A stretch of DNA of 64,000 nt, taken from Morella rubra (lineage: Eukaryota > Streptophyta > Magnoliopsida > Fagales > Myricaceae). The position numbers and the translations under genes were made by a program. Below are positions 29,601 to 40,810 of the stretch, piece by piece. The stretch is taken from NCBI GenBank assembly GCA_003952965.2, contig RXIC02000172.1:1-64000 (forward strand), in the 5' to 3' direction. A model generated the notes under the pieces. That model was not told the origin of the DNA and made no database searches. It was given only the letters and a program-made list of their open reading frames with translations. The first letter of the stretch is position 1. Each line of letters begins with the position of its first letter.

Positions 29601-29769
29601 TAAAAGCCGTCCATACGTGTATAAGTGACGTCCGCATGCCATGCACGAAAATTTTCACATGAAAAGTTGCCACCATGTATTTCGTTGCTGTTTGGACCAT
29701 ATAGGGTAAACCGCATGTAGAATCCCTATATGGCCGAATCCCCTTAATTGGAGATTTTTTTTTTTTTTT
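26640..29769 (-). mobile_element. Decayed CACTA (En/Spm) DNA transposon
   Basis: A minus-strand element whose body encodes fragments of a TNP2-type CACTA transposase (separate entry, 26880-28570). Upstream of the transposase, 28700-29600 is non-coding and carries the motif atttcggcagcatctcccct (28727-28746), which I associate with plant CACTA elements, and scattered gaacgg words that may be subterminal repeats. No exact CACTA/TAGTG pair of termini was found, so both ends are approximate. The right side runs into a T-rich stretch that precedes another LTR-like sequence. Many stops and frameshifts show it is long inactive. Confidence 0.75.
26880..28570 (-). pseudogene. TNP2-like CACTA transposase, fragmented
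   Basis: Conserved blocks of the plant TNP2 transposase appear in order on the minus strand. The transposase-associated N-terminus is at about 28380-28570 (LDRFGVKYKEGL, then NGFEKSYTDWVLHGEP). An acidic linker and a KLWEDAERELYHGC block follow at 28106-28378, then a CPVCGESRWKYNENAK-like zinc-binding block at about 27840-27890, FNPFGNMTLSYSIWPV at about 27570-27620, PRNDIDVYLAP at about 27450-27490, NDFPAYGNLFGW at about 27320-27355, and HNLYVMHIEKNICDSV at about 27090-27140. An intact protein would cut and rejoin CACTA termini in the nucleus. Adjacent blocks lie in different frames and contain stops (for example before LDRFG near 28543), so no functional protein is possible. Family assignment is firm; the exact frame breaks are approximate. 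Confidence 0.85.
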
Positions 29770-30712
29770 TGTTAGAGTGTCAGATATTTCCATATATGTG
29801 TGAGTCAATTAAGGAAACAATATTGGTCCTATTTTGATAGATTGGATCCTTGATTGACATTACAGATTGCTCATGTGGCAATTAGGTTTTAGGGCTCCAT
29901 ATATGGAAGCTTAAGGCCGGCCACATGTTGCTAAGTTAAAGGACAATCAATCTTTGATTGATTGGTTCCCTCTTTGGCAAGTTTGGGCTAGAAGGAAGGA
30001 TATCTACAAGATTTTCCCTTTTCAGCCTCAATTAGGTCTAGGGTGATTTGATCACATGGCGATTAAACCTTTCCTCTACAAGGAAAGGCCTGGCCGCCCA
30101 AGCCCATTGAAGGTGTATAAATACTCCCCTATAACACCAGTTGTAAGACATATTTTATCTTTGTAATATATATCAACTCTCCTTTGGAGCTTTTGGCCTT
30201 TGTGCCTTTTATCTTCGATAAAGGTCGAACCCTATCACTTGGGTTAGAATGGGCATGGTTCTCTCATGTTAGACTATAACTTGGCGTGGTTCTCTCAAGC
30301 TAGGAAAAATCAGGCTTTGGGTATGGATGTGGTTCTTTCACATTCATTTACCTGAGCTATTTGGTAAGTGGTGGTCCCTCAACTAGAGGTTCTTTTGCGA
30401 GGCGAAAAGGTATTTGGCCCGAGATTGGTTCTCTCATACCTTGGTATTTCACTTAACAAGGTTCCACAATTCGGGTTCTAAGTTCGGCTAGGGTGCTAGC
30501 CCATTTAAACTTAGGGTTGCTTATCATCTTGTCCTTCACCTTCTCAATTTCCTCTTTCTTTTCCTTTTCTTTGTTCGATACTTGAACTATAGTGCTCTTG
30601 AGTACCTCATTGGGTTGGCCAAAGAAGTATCACTTGAGGCGTGGGCTAAACACGAGTACCCGCAAGTCATTGGTTAGTGTCCTAGGTCGGGGTACCTATC
30701 ACGTACACCAAC
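29770..30712 (+). mobile_element. Probable solo LTR
   Basis: The stretch begins TGTTAG and ends ACCAACA, the imperfect TG...CA inverted ends typical of LTRs. Inside are a TATA-like box at 30116, a T-rich presumed polyadenylation zone near 30150-30180, and a U5-like stretch with the repeated phrase ggttctctca (about 30257, 30289 and 30426). No primer-binding site or gag-pol follows. Flanking 5-bp sequences do not match, so the boundaries or the solo-LTR status may be wrong. Copia or gypsy membership cannot be decided. Confidence 0.45.
30116..30123 (+). promoter_or_regulatory. TATA-like box inside the LTR-like sequence
   Basis: The sequence TATAAATA lies about 350 bases into the LTR-like repeat, where an RNA polymerase II promoter of an LTR would be expected. 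Position and sequence support it; activity is unknown. Confidence 0.45.
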
Positions 30713-30779
30713 ATTGATATATATTCTGAGCTATTAGGCAATAATTCGTAATATGTATGTGGATTAGGATGCGCAGTTA

Positions 30780-31082
30780 AACCTGCACCTTCCTTAGCTT
30801 TATGTTTGCAACCTTCTGATCTACAACGCCAACTAGAAAAGGCAGGGGATAAGATAGACGCACAATGAGAGCTGCCAAAGAGAAATACTTAGAAGATTGA
30901 GCGGTGAAGGAAGCTGAGGCAAAGACCATGCTACGTGACCACCGTGAGCACCAACAGCTGAAGTAGGAGAGCTTACAAGGGGAAATTTCAAAAGAGGTGG
31001 ACCACATGGCAAGCATAATAGAAAGGATAATAAACAAGATGACGAAACGACTACAAGGCCAGCTAAGGACCCGACGCATGTA
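30780..31082 (+). pseudogene. Decayed coiled-coil-like coding remnant
   Basis: One + frame reads as a charged, Leu/Lys/Glu-rich stretch when four internal stops are passed: segments such as LQRQLEKAGDKIDAQ and ISKEVDHMASIIERIINK, ending at a stop at 31080. Heptad-like spacing suggests a coiled coil. It lies directly after the LTR-like repeat, so it may derive from a retroelement gag-like or other transposon protein; I cannot name the family. The long minus-strand frame here is the shadow of this sequence. Confidence 0.35.
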
Positions 31083-32502
31083 GATGTGAGATGTTTTATT
31101 TTTTATTATGTTTACTCCATTAATATAATTTTATTTTTAGCTTAATTACGAATAATTATTGCTGTTGGTGATGTTTATAGATTTGAATTAATGTATTGTT
31201 ATGTTTAATCAGTTTTATATAACATTTTCAGTTGTTATAATTAAAATTAAAATTATATAATTATTTAAAAAATATATATGTTACGTAAAACCCATAAAAA
31301 AAGGGATCCTCAGCCAAGAAATGATACACCTCGAAAATTTCTCTCTTTGAGTTATCAAATTTTCTCATTGGTGCTCTCCCTTGCACATGATTTTCTCTTC
31401 TTTTTGCAAGGTTGGTAAGTTGTTTCTCCTATTTCTTTACTCAATTTTTACAAGTTTAGTTTTTTGCATGGTTGGGAAGAATTCAGTGGATCATGAGCTT
31501 GAACTTTTCCGAAACATGCACAATGCATGTTATTTTCTTTCGTTTATAAAATTCTTCAATTATGATTTTGAGTTAGGTTTGTAGTAGTGGGGAATTTCTC
31601 TTTCGAAGCGAATTAGGTGAACAGAGTAATTATAGTAATTTCTTCGAAAAATGATAAATGACGAAAATAAATTTTTACTCTCGTGGAATATTATTATTTT
31701 ATAATTGTTAACATATTTATGTGAAAATAAATTTATTATTATTTTCAAAATAAGTTTATCAAATTTTAACATTTATTGTAGACGCAAATATAGAATTTTA
31801 AATGCATGCTGGAATCTTGATTATTTTCCTCTCTATAGATTTATATTTAACTGTTTTAAATTCTCTAATTGGTAAAGTTTCTCTATGATATTTTCCTCTA
31901 CTAAATTTAATTTTATGTTTCTATTATTGAATTATGTTATTAATTACTTAAAAAAAAGAATTATATTATTAATTATTATATTATTTAAAAAAAATTCATT
32001 TTCACTCACTAGGTAACTGGACATGTTACAAATGGAAGGATCAAATTGATAAATAAAAATAAACTAAGGATGAAATTGATCAAAACTGAAATCCGGGAAC
32101 CATTTTTAAAAGGGTGTAAAATTCAAGGGCAAAAAAGATCATTCAATTAGAGAGGTGTGTTTTGTCACTAATGGGATGGGAGAGCTGCAAGCCCAAAGAT
32201 CGTACTCTTCGGAGGGACCGTGTCATGTAAAATTAAGACCATCTATCCGCCCTAAAAGCAAGAGTTTGGAAAACGGGTGCCAGCAGTTCGGTTGAAATTC
32301 AGAATTAGGTAGTAAGTGACTACTTGGGCTTTTGGCCACCGATAAAAAGGACAATCATGTAATTGAAAATAAAAATTGGAAGATGGACAAAACTATTGGA
32401 AAAAGGTAAGAGCAAGAGAAAAAGAAAACCCTTGTTTGTAGATTTAGGGAAAGGCAATAGATAGGCGAGAGAAGGTTGCAGAGAAGACAGACTGCCCTAC
32501 GA
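31083..32502. other. AT-rich intergenic DNA
   Basis: Highly AT-rich sequence with runs such as ttattatt and aaaaatata. No gene, structural RNA or defined transposon end was recognised. The stretch 32000-32480 is more balanced and purine-rich and could be an old 5' leader or repeat, but nothing in it can be assigned. Confidence 0.5.
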
Positions 32503-32613
32503 ATGCTAGGCAGGCCCAATCTCAGAGACCGAAATGACCTTTATTTTCCTTCCAAGGATTTTGTGGAGCATTTTGAGGACAGACTTAGATGGCACGCCAG
32601 CAGAATTAGATGA
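32503..32613 (+). CDS. Short unrecognised coding-like ORF, 36 codons
   Basis: An ATG-initiated frame of 36 codons plus TGA with more protein-like composition than its surroundings: it begins MLGRPNLRDRND and continues with aromatic and charged residues (LYFPSKDFVEHFEDRLRW). It follows about 100 bases of purine-rich leader-like sequence. No family was recognised, and no matching exon was seen upstream or downstream. It may be a stranded exon of a host or transposon gene, or chance. Confidence 0.2.
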   Translation: MLGRPNLRDRNDLYFPSKDFVEHFEDRLRWHASRIR

Positions 32614-32884
32614 GAATAAAGTTTTGAAAAATGATAAATATAGGTAGTTTAAGAGTTTTATTTAAGTTGTTTATGTTTTTGGAAAACATGTGAATTCTTA
32701 GATTTTTGGTTTTAATTAAATATACTGAATTTTTGTATCTTGTTATAGTTATTTTATTTATGAGAGACGATAATTTGAACACTTCACCCTTCTTGCCTAA
32801 GGTATGACATCAACGACTTGAAATCAATCGCATGCAATCATAGAAACAAAAATTATAAATACTAACTATAACTTGCCGAGCTAT

Positions 32885-33070
32885 CCACTCTTTTTTGTTA
32901 AGAACCATTAAATACACTTTTCCCCAACTATTGGGGTTCTAAAACTTTACACCTCAGATTATTAATTTCATTACATTTCATCCTTCAACTACCAACCGTT
33001 TACACTTTGCACCCCCAATTATTAATTTGAATGGAAATTACTATTTTGGTTGGGTAAAATGACAATTTTA
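32885..33070. repeat. MITE-like repeat
   Basis: The segment beginning around ttaaatacac and containing ttccccaactat, tttgcaccccc and tttacctg resembles a widespread plant miniature element whose transcripts read as 'we have only x and y' C-rich words. A related stretch starts at 57873 in this window (gggttaaata, then ttcacccctaaactat). Exact ends and target duplication were not resolved. Confidence 0.4.
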
Positions 33071-33795
33071 CCTGCATAATTTTTTTATAATTATATTTTG
33101 TGTGGAGTAAAGAGAAATATCTCAACTCAATTCATATAATTCAAAACTAACATCCATCATGGTAATTACTCGTTGCACATGAGTATAATGATCCGAGAAA
33201 AAGAAAGAGTAGTTACGTATTATGAAATTTTAAATCACATATCAACTAAAAATTTTTGAAAAGTTTATATTTGATTATTAAAAAAAAAAAATTAAAGGTC
33301 TACAAAGGTATTTAATATCCTAACTTGACACGAAAATAGATAATAGAATAGTAGAAGCTGTATATTCTAAAAAGTGGATTAGAATATTTTGAGATTATAT
33401 GACTACTTGCCACCATAGTTGCTCTAATAGTTGCTCTAACTAATAGTTGAAATTTGAGATTGAATGTCATATTATCGTGTAAGGAGATTTTTTTGGATTT
33501 TTTTTTTTTTAATTGCAGCCTCTCCTCTAGTAGAAGTTGCCATTGCCAGGTAGGGTGGTTCTCGTTTTAAGGTCAGCCAGCCTCCCCTCCACTAGATGTT
33601 GCCCCTGCCCTGTCTGGTGTTCTTCCTAATTTTAAGGTCAGCCGTTGGGTCTATTATCAAATTGTGGGCCTTGGGTCCAAGTAATATATGTAAAGGATTA
33701 TGCCGTCCGATAGATGGCTCATTGTTGTCTTCATTTGGGTTTGTTAAGGACAATTCATCTTTCCTAAAAAAGAAAAAATATATGAAAATAGCTTC

Positions 33796-33796
<1 letters not shown>
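33071..33796. other. AT-rich spacer with a short imperfect duplication
   Basis: No gene recognised. Within 33517-33650 two related segments (cctctcctctagtagaagttgcc and, about 65 bases on, cctcccctccactagatgttgcc in part) form an imperfect tandem duplication, each followed by ttttaaggtcagcc. Otherwise plain AT-rich sequence. Confidence 0.45.

Positions 33797-33839
<43 letters not shown>
33797..33839. repeat. (TTA)n microsatellite
   Basis: About fourteen uninterrupted TTA/ATT units. It produces a run of leucine codons in one frame, which is not a real protein feature. Confidence 0.95.
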
Positions 33840-34253
33840 CTTAACCTCAATGAAATCTTCTAACATTCATTTCAAGTAGATTATTAGATCAAATACACAT
33901 CAATTCAAACCCAACATAAGTGATCTAAAGGATCTCAAAACCCACCAAGACTCCAAAACCCGGCTCTTTCAGAAAATGAATTCCTATCAAATCCCCATTT
34001 CACACTAACCCTTGCATTTGGTACGTACATAAGATGACTCACATTAGCCGGGATTTCAAACTGTCACGGTGTCACCAAATCCATCTTCCCCATTCACTTT
34101 TTATGTTCACGTTAGCTTACGAGCCAATAGAATTATATCCACCATGAAGAGTTAACAGGACTATATTTCGAGCGACATCATTACCTCGTACTTACCAAAA
34201 AACCACAACATAAAAAGAAAAGACCATTCACCTCGTAGCCTAAAAAGAATTCA
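33840..34253. other. Spacer downstream of the coatomer epsilon remnant
   Basis: No gene recognised. Because the coatomer fragment ends at 34254 on the minus strand, this interval would contain its 3' UTR and polyadenylation region, but no diagnostic signal was identified. Confidence 0.45.
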
Positions 34254-37200
34254 TCAAGCGACTGATTGAAGAGCTCTGTCAAAGCTCTCTTCCGCCCTTG
34301 CTGCACGTTTCACAAGCATGTGGTCTGGGTGTGAAAGTTTCAACTGACTGCATTGAGACAAGTGAGTTAAATAAAGCAGTCAATCACTGAAAAAAGCATT
34401 ACCTCGTAGCACTTAATTCAGAAAATTGTTTCTATCGCAGCAACTCATAGGGATGTCAAGCAGACCAGATATCAAACGCGGAAAAGAAAAAGCTAAGCCA
34501 AAAAGGTGCAATCAGATATTCAATAATAATCTCAATCACGTGCACAATATTTTCAATGAAAATGAGTAATGCCTGGTTGGTCTCACTTCCAATCTAATTG
34601 AGAAAGGAAAACAACCAGAATACAACAGGCCAAACTATATTCATCATATTCAATCACTGCAAAAGATGGGACTTTACTGGAAAATGCCTGAAGCTGATGC
34701 CTACCATTTTCAAGCAAAAAGTTAATATTAAACTTCAGAAATTTAATCACTACAGAAACATAGAAACTGTTCATAAAACAACAAGATCAAATATAAATGA
34801 GACTAAACATCCTTGAAGCATGAAGGATGAGCCATCTTAATGCCTCTTATCACACGGATCCTTGAATTGACTCTTTTTCTTGTTTGGACATGAGACCTGA
34901 AGAATGCACTTCTTTTCAGGGGACCTGAAACCTGGATCCATTTGCAATTCTAGATCTGTCCTTGAAATAAATCTAATTTTAGGTGTAGATGAACTGCCTA
35001 AAAGCCAGTAATCTTCAATCAAGATACAATGCAAGATTCTTAACCAGACACCATACAGCAGCAATAATCACGCCAAAGTGCAATTTACAGACAACTAGTC
35101 ACCTTCAACGCAGATATTCCAAATAACAAAAAGAATATCAAATACTCATGGTGGTCGCTAAAAGATTTTATGGCGAGCTGTGCCAAACAATTAGGTTGAA
35201 GGCATTATGTAGACTAGTTCAGAAAAAACATTGTGAGTGAGAAAAAGAAAAATCTGACGGCCAGAATCACCTAGTGGCTGAATTCCTGCAACCTCACTAA
35301 TGTGCTCACTAATGTGCCCAGCATCATACACTCACAAAACATGCAGGCTCACCTTCTCTAGTTGTCCAGCTGCACTTAGTAGTAGCTTTTGCAACAGCAT
35401 GCACAGAAATGGGAGCACACACATGCTCGATCTTTATTCCATGGCATTTTTTAGAAAAATGAAATAGCTCAAAGGAAACAATCGAGGGCATGATATTATA
35501 GTTTACCTGAGAAAACGGGAAGATGGTTTTCCAAGGTGAAGACAGCATACAACCAGCTTGGCTAGAGTTTCTGGATCTTTTGCATCCTGTGTCAAACAAC
35601 CCACCAGACAGCTATTCATAACCTCTATCGTTCAAAATGAAGCTGTGCTTATCTATTACCAATTCAAGATAACCTTAATAATATGTGCCAGTTTTGGAAA
35701 CAGTTATTGATACCATGACTAATTCAACATTTTGACATATAGAAAATGGATCGAAGATGAGGTGCCGACCTAAAGAAAAGCTACAAAAGGAGAAGAAATA
35801 CATCTATTCAATTTGATTTTCCCTTTTCACCCACCTAAAACAATTTAAATATTGTCAATTCAATCAGACGTGCAACTTTTCCAGGGAGAAACAGAAAAAC
35901 TACTTGTACTCGTTACGAAGCAACAAAAACCAACAGGGTGATTCCTCCAAAACTTCCCTTGTTTAGTGCTTCAAGCAGCAGTGTTTCTGCCTCATCAAAA
36001 CTTCCCATGGCATGGAGCAAACAGCCTTCCCATTCAAGCTCAAACTTGTCATCTGGTACTTCTCTGAGACACCTTGGAAGATTAGATATGCTTCCTGTAT
36101 CTTGGAACTGCCCTGATTCAAAAGAAAGTCTACAATTATAACTGATGACTATTTCTCATTATGGGAAAATATGGCCAATATACATACCACTGCCAAATTT
36201 AACCATGCACTAGCAAGTAGAGTGAGTGTGTGGTCCTCATCAGTCTGCTGCATCACCCTAAGCTGTCTCTTTGCATAATCCAACGTATACATTTTGAGGA
36301 ATATCTGGACATTCAAGGCGTGCCTGCAAAAACACAACAATATCCAACGGGCTTGTAAAACAAACATGAAACATTTTAAGCAAGTGCTTTTCTCTCCACT
36401 CCAGAAGACTAGTTATGCTTCTATGCAGAATTTTAGTGGTGAAGGATACAAATGATGATTTGTGTAATGCCATCCCCATGAAAGACAGAACAAAACCTTT
36501 ATTCGAAGGGCAGAAGCAAATTACATACACCACCAACAATTTTTTTATTCAGTTTTTTAGATAAAGCATGTAGGATGGATTAATGGGGTGCAATCCAAAA
36601 AACAGGCAGGCAGTAAAAGAACAAGCATCAAGTTTGCCAGTGTACACAGGTAACCTAAAGTAACTGAAGATACAACATTGGTTAGTCAAGGCATCACCAC
36701 CCTAACAACCTAACAACCCAATACCTCAAAACTTATGCCAAGAAGAGGTCAATCATCATCTTGTGAGCAGCGACATCATCTGTAGCACCCTAAGAAAATG
36801 CAAACTGCTGTGCTGTACTCCGAAAAGACTCGAGTCAAAGTTGCTTTGAAGCTCATTGAAGCCATCAAAAGACCCAATTCCACTATAAAGACTCAATATG
36901 GGACTTGATTCTTATACCATTCTTTTTATTCTTGCTCCCCCTCCCCCCCTCTTTATGGGATTGGGGGGATTATAATCTCCTCCCTTTAAATTTTAGACAT
37001 CCTCGTCAAGGCTCATCGAGCCGACATGGCCGTTACCAAGTCCATTTTCATACCATTTCTTACGTACCAGGGACATTCAATGTTGCTTTTAGGACTCCTT
37101 GGACATTAGAAAGCCTAGTTCCACTATTAAGGATCTATGTAGTACTTTGCTCTTATACAACCCATTTTTCATTCCTTCTCTCCATGTTGAATGGAGGAAT

Positions 37201-38310
37201 TATATCACCATTTCGGCAATGGAGGTAATAAAATTCAGAAATGTAGACTAACAAGATTAGTGCCCCACATTATACCCTACGAGGTGGTAAGAACTGAGGG
37301 AAAAATTCAGAGACGTAAGACGAATTGCACAGTTAAGGGAAGCAAGCAGGTTGCTGTAAACATTCAATTTCTATCAGAGAAGCCATTGGCGTGCTCCAGA
37401 ATCTTTAGACCACGTGGACAATTTTGAAATTTTAAGCATCAATATCTGGCTAGATCCTATTCAAGTAAATAGAATACAAGTTTCAAAATTGTGAAAAGCA
37501 AATAAATTCAGTATTACCCACTAACTTTTCGACAAAGTAAAACAAATACTTCTACATGAGCATAGATATCGATAATTCTTAGATCAATCCCCAATATATA
37601 TAAAGTAAACCTTACACATAAAATTATTGAAAATGTAATCGTTTGAGTATCAAGAATGTCTTCAAGTACATCTAGCTACTTTTTAACAATGGATGCACCA
37701 GGGATACAACTTTTTTCCTTTCAACTGTAGCCGAAGGACCAAGCAGATATACTGTAGGGTGGAGGGCACTTCCACCCCCATAAGAAAGGTTTGGTGGGTG
37801 ATAAATCTCAGGGTCAAGTCCTCGATGATGTGGGACATATTTATCAACAGTAACTAAAATTGAGAGGAAAACCATTAGGGATAGTGGCATAATGTACCTC
37901 CTCTTAGTGTGTACAATGCCTTCATTCCTGATATATAAACGTTTTATGCTGGACATAGGGATACCGCAATGACTAAAAGATGGACATCATTCACATAAAA
38001 AGTATGCAAACGCTTTGACTTACAGATTATTCCCATAAAATTGTAGAAAGGAATATGACATGAGAGTTCCATATATATATATATTGCAAGACTCAAAAGA
38101 AAAAAAACCAGGAAACTCACAGTTCCATAGTGCTTCCAGCATTGGTGTGCTCCAGAGCTTGATTGTAGTCCTGCTCATGCATGAATATGATCCCAGAAAT
38201 CAACCTCAAGATCGGGTTGTTCCCAATCACAGGATCTGCCCACTCCGTCAGGCTCAAGATCGTCGCCTCCCGAAACCAGACAATACTCGGACTCACAAGA
38301 AAAATGCCAG
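34254..38310 (-). pseudogene. COPE: Coatomer epsilon subunit (epsilon-COP), 5'-truncated and mutated
   Basis: Epsilon-COP is a TPR-like component of the COPI coat that drives Golgi-to-ER vesicle transport. Five exons of a plant copy are readable on the minus strand. Exon a is about 38310-38121 (VIGNNPILRL, then FMHEQDYNQALEHTNAG; donor gtgagt). Exon b is 36323-36188 (LNVQIFLKM, QLRVMQQTDEDHTLT). Exon c is 36112-35958 (KIQEAYLIFQ, NGKAV, then SFDEAETLLLEALNK). Exon d is 35586-35507 (DAKDPETLAKLVV; donor gtaaac). Exon e is 34347-34254 (QLKLSHPDHMLVKR to a stop at 34256-34254). Phases join cleanly a-b, b-c and d-e. Defects: the N-terminal exons (roughly the first 80-90 residues) are not found before the PPR gene; exon c lacks one base near 36004 (ATGCCATGG where family spacing expects ATG-CAC-ATG-GG); and its donor reads GG instead of GT at 35957. 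It is therefore probably a decaying copy, unless the single-base changes are sequence errors. Confidence 0.8.
36780..37430. repeat. Unclassified interspersed repeat in the coatomer intron
   Basis: The long intron between the first two visible coatomer exons (36324-38120, about 1.8 kb) holds a segment with C/T-rich tracts (ctccccctcc at about 36930), gacatcctcgtcaaggctc and phrases such as aagactcaatatgggactt. I associate these with dispersed plant transposon remnants that end near genes. No terminal repeats or coding domain were found, so class is open. Confidence 0.35.
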
Positions 38311-38895
38311 TTGATTTGAGATCCCATTTTAGGCACTTGAATTTCTCTTACAAACAAAAGGGGCCATAGTAAATTGAGAGCCAGCTAAAACCAAAAATGA
38401 CAGGTGGCTCAGATCGGTATAGAAAAGAAAAAAGACCTTGTTATCGGGGTTGGAGTGATAGTGGCATTCAGACTAAAGTATCCTTCCGTGGATAACCTTT
38501 GGCAGTTCCAGCTTGTTTGAAGTAGTTCATTCCAATGTAAGTGGTTGAATTCATATTTCTTCCTCTTCTTTGGGTCTCAGGTACTGAATTCATTTACCTT
38601 TGTGAATGACTTTTATAGGATTATCTCCCTCAATAATGAAAGAAAATTATGAGTTATTACCTATCTCTAAAGCATTTGTTTTAGAAATTTTAACCCAATT
38701 TGGTACTTCTTTTGCCGCATTATACAATCTGATGACGCAAAAGAATACACCTCTAAATAGTTTGAAGATTATTTTGTGTTACATCGTGCCCTTGCCCCTT
38801 TTTCAACCTAGTGGAGCCGATACTTCTGCTAACCTTTGTCAAATTGGTACTTCCATGTCCTTATACTCCATCCATAATTTCAAAGACAAATAAAT
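38311..38895. other. Spacer between coatomer remnant and PPR gene
   Basis: This is where the missing 5' exons and promoter of the coatomer gene would be expected, and also the 3' UTR of the PPR gene. A 95-codon + frame at 38606-38893 was inspected and has no recognisable domain. No coatomer N-terminal sequence was found. Confidence 0.5.
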
Positions 38896-40797
38896 TTAAG
38901 TCTCAAAAATACGCTGAAATTGAGAAGTTACTCTGAACATGTTGTTACTTTCCAACCATGACGTTTCTTCGCACAGACAAAGAAGTAATGAGTTCCATAA
39001 ATAATAATCAGGAACAACTCCTTTTTCCACCATTTGTGTGAAGAGCCCCAAAGCCTTCTGAAAATCTCCCTTCTTACAAAGAGCATTGACTAAGGGATTA
39101 TAAGTTCCTTCATCAAGTATGCATCCCCTTGCAACCATGTCATCAATAAGTTTCAGTGCATGAATAACCTTTCCTTGCCTGCAAAACGCGCTGATTAGAG
39201 CATTGAAGGTTGGTGCAAGTGGAAAATAACCAAGACCAACCATCTCATTTACCAGCTCAAAAGCTTCACGCACACACCCTTCTTGGCAGAACCCATGAAT
39301 TAGATAGTCATAAACAAGAACACTTGGAATTCCCCCTTCTCCAAGCATCTGATCAAATACTTTCTTTGCCTCCTCAATAGCACCCTCCGTACAAAAATGT
39401 AAAATCCTTAAGCTCCTATCAACAGCTCTAGGAAATAGATTCCCCATCTTGGTCAAAAATATGAGTGCTTCATCCAACTGGGTTTCCCTATACAGACCAT
39501 ATAAGACACTATTATAAGGGGCAATATGACCCTCAGATCCCCCAGTTCTATCCTCCATTAGTTCCAAAATCTTAAACCCATCTTCCACCCTTCCTCCCGA
39601 ACACAAGCCTCTAATTAGTGTATCATAGGTAACAAAATTCAATCTAATCCCTTCTGTTTTCATCTCATTAAACAGATCAAGGGCCAAATCCATAATCGAA
39701 GACTCACAACAACCAGAGATCAAAATGTTATATGTGTCTACATTTGGAAGGCAACCCTTCCTCTCCATCTTCTTCAGAAAGCTACACCCAACTCTCACTT
39801 TCCGTAATTTACAGAAACCCTTTATCAAAGTATTATAAGCCACAACATCAAGCATACCTCCCTTAGTTTCAAATCTCTCCAACACCTCAACAGCCTCAGC
39901 TACACGACCAACACTACAGAGAAGTTCTAGCAACTTAGTCACTGTGACAACATCAGGCACAAAACCCAAGTTGAAGCACTTCTCTAACAGGACGAGAGCC
40001 TGCACCAAATTCTCCTCTTGACAGTAGGCAGATATTATGACATTGAAAGAAACATCGTTAGGCTCCTCCATTTCATTCATCAAGCTCCTTGCTCTCCCAG
40101 CTTTACCACTCCTGCAAAGTGCATGAAGTAACGTGTTATAAATCACAGTATTTGGCCTAATTCCCCTAGACTTCATGACTTGCAACAGCTTGAAACCATC
40201 ACCAATCCTATCAGTCAAGCAAAGCCCTTTCATTAAGATCCCAAAAGTGTAATCATCACCTTCAACACCTATCCTCATCATTCTCTTTCTGTAAAACTCT
40301 CTAGCCAAATCAATATCTTCCCCAACAAGAACGTCAAGAATTGAATTGAAAATCTTCAAAGACGGCTTCCTTTCAAATCGCAAAACCAAGTCAACCACTT
40401 TGATCACTTGCTTGACCATACGTGCCCGCCCGAGACCACGGACGATAGTAATGAAAATGTCTTCATCTGGGGGTGACCCGATGGACTTGGGCATTTCGTC
40501 GAGCAGTTCCTTTACAGTATCAAAGCGACGGAAAGCACAAAGCTTGCGGATCAAAGCACGGTAGGTAGATTGTGAGTGCATAAAACTGGGGAGTTTGGAG
40601 GCCCATCTGAAGGCTTGGACGGCTTGGGAGGCTGATTTTTGGTCTAGTATCAAACGAGCAATGTGTTGTTCTGTCGGTACAGGGGATGATGAGGACGAGG
40701 AGGAAATGCGTTTCGACTGCAGGTTGAGAAGAAGAAATCTTTGATACGTTGCAGTGGAGAAGATTGCAAGAGTAGAAGGGTTGGAGATTTTGGGCAT
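38896..40797 (-). CDS. P-class pentatricopeptide repeat protein, At2g17525-like
   Basis: A 633-residue open frame on the minus strand, uninterrupted. The frame is open 17 codons further upstream, but that part crosses a likely intron acceptor (tactacag, complement at 40811-40818), so ATG at 40797 ([10 protein letters not shown]) is preferred. The N-terminus is Ser/Arg/Leu-rich and poor in acids, consistent with a mitochondrial transit peptide. From about residue 75 to 615 there are roughly fifteen degenerate 35-residue PPR motifs of the P class (for example [50 protein letters not shown]), with no E or DYW editing domain. P-class PPR proteins bind organellar RNA and affect its stability, splicing or translation. 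Order and residues match my memory of Arabidopsis At2g17525 (mitochondrial) along the whole length, including the [19 protein letters not shown] start and the [12 protein letters not shown] segment. This is the only clearly intact gene in the window. Confidence 0.93.
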   Translation of the reverse strand: MPKISNPSTLAIFSTATYQRFLLLNLQSKRISSSSSSSPVPTEQHIARLILDQKSASQAVQAFRWASKLPSFMHSQSTYRALIRKLCAFRRFDTVKELLDEMPKSIGSPPDEDIFITIVRGLGRARMVKQVIKVVDLVLRFERKPSLKIFNSILDVLVGEDIDLAREFYRKRMMRIGVEGDDYTFGILMKGLCLTDRIGDGFKLLQVMKSRGIRPNTVIYNTLLHALCRSGKAGRARSLMNEMEEPNDVSFNVIISAYCQEENLVQALVLLEKCFNLGFVPDVVTVTKLLELLCSVGRVAEAVEVLERFETKGGMLDVVAYNTLIKGFCKLRKVRVGCSFLKKMERKGCLPNVDTYNILISGCCESSIMDLALDLFNEMKTEGIRLNFVTYDTLIRGLCSGGRVEDGFKILELMEDRTGGSEGHIAPYNSVLYGLYRETQLDEALIFLTKMGNLFPRAVDRSLRILHFCTEGAIEEAKKVFDQMLGEGGIPSVLVYDYLIHGFCQEGCVREAFELVNEMVGLGYFPLAPTFNALISAFCRQGKVIHALKLIDDMVARGCILDEGTYNPLVNALCKKGDFQKALGLFTQMVEKGVVPDYYLWNSLLLCLCEETSWLESNNMFRVTSQFQRIFET

Positions 40798-40810
40798 TGA
40801 TGCATTAATC

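Noticed and set aside
40346..40564. Open frame antisense to the PPR gene
   Set aside because: Shadow of the PPR coding frame, with no domain of its own.
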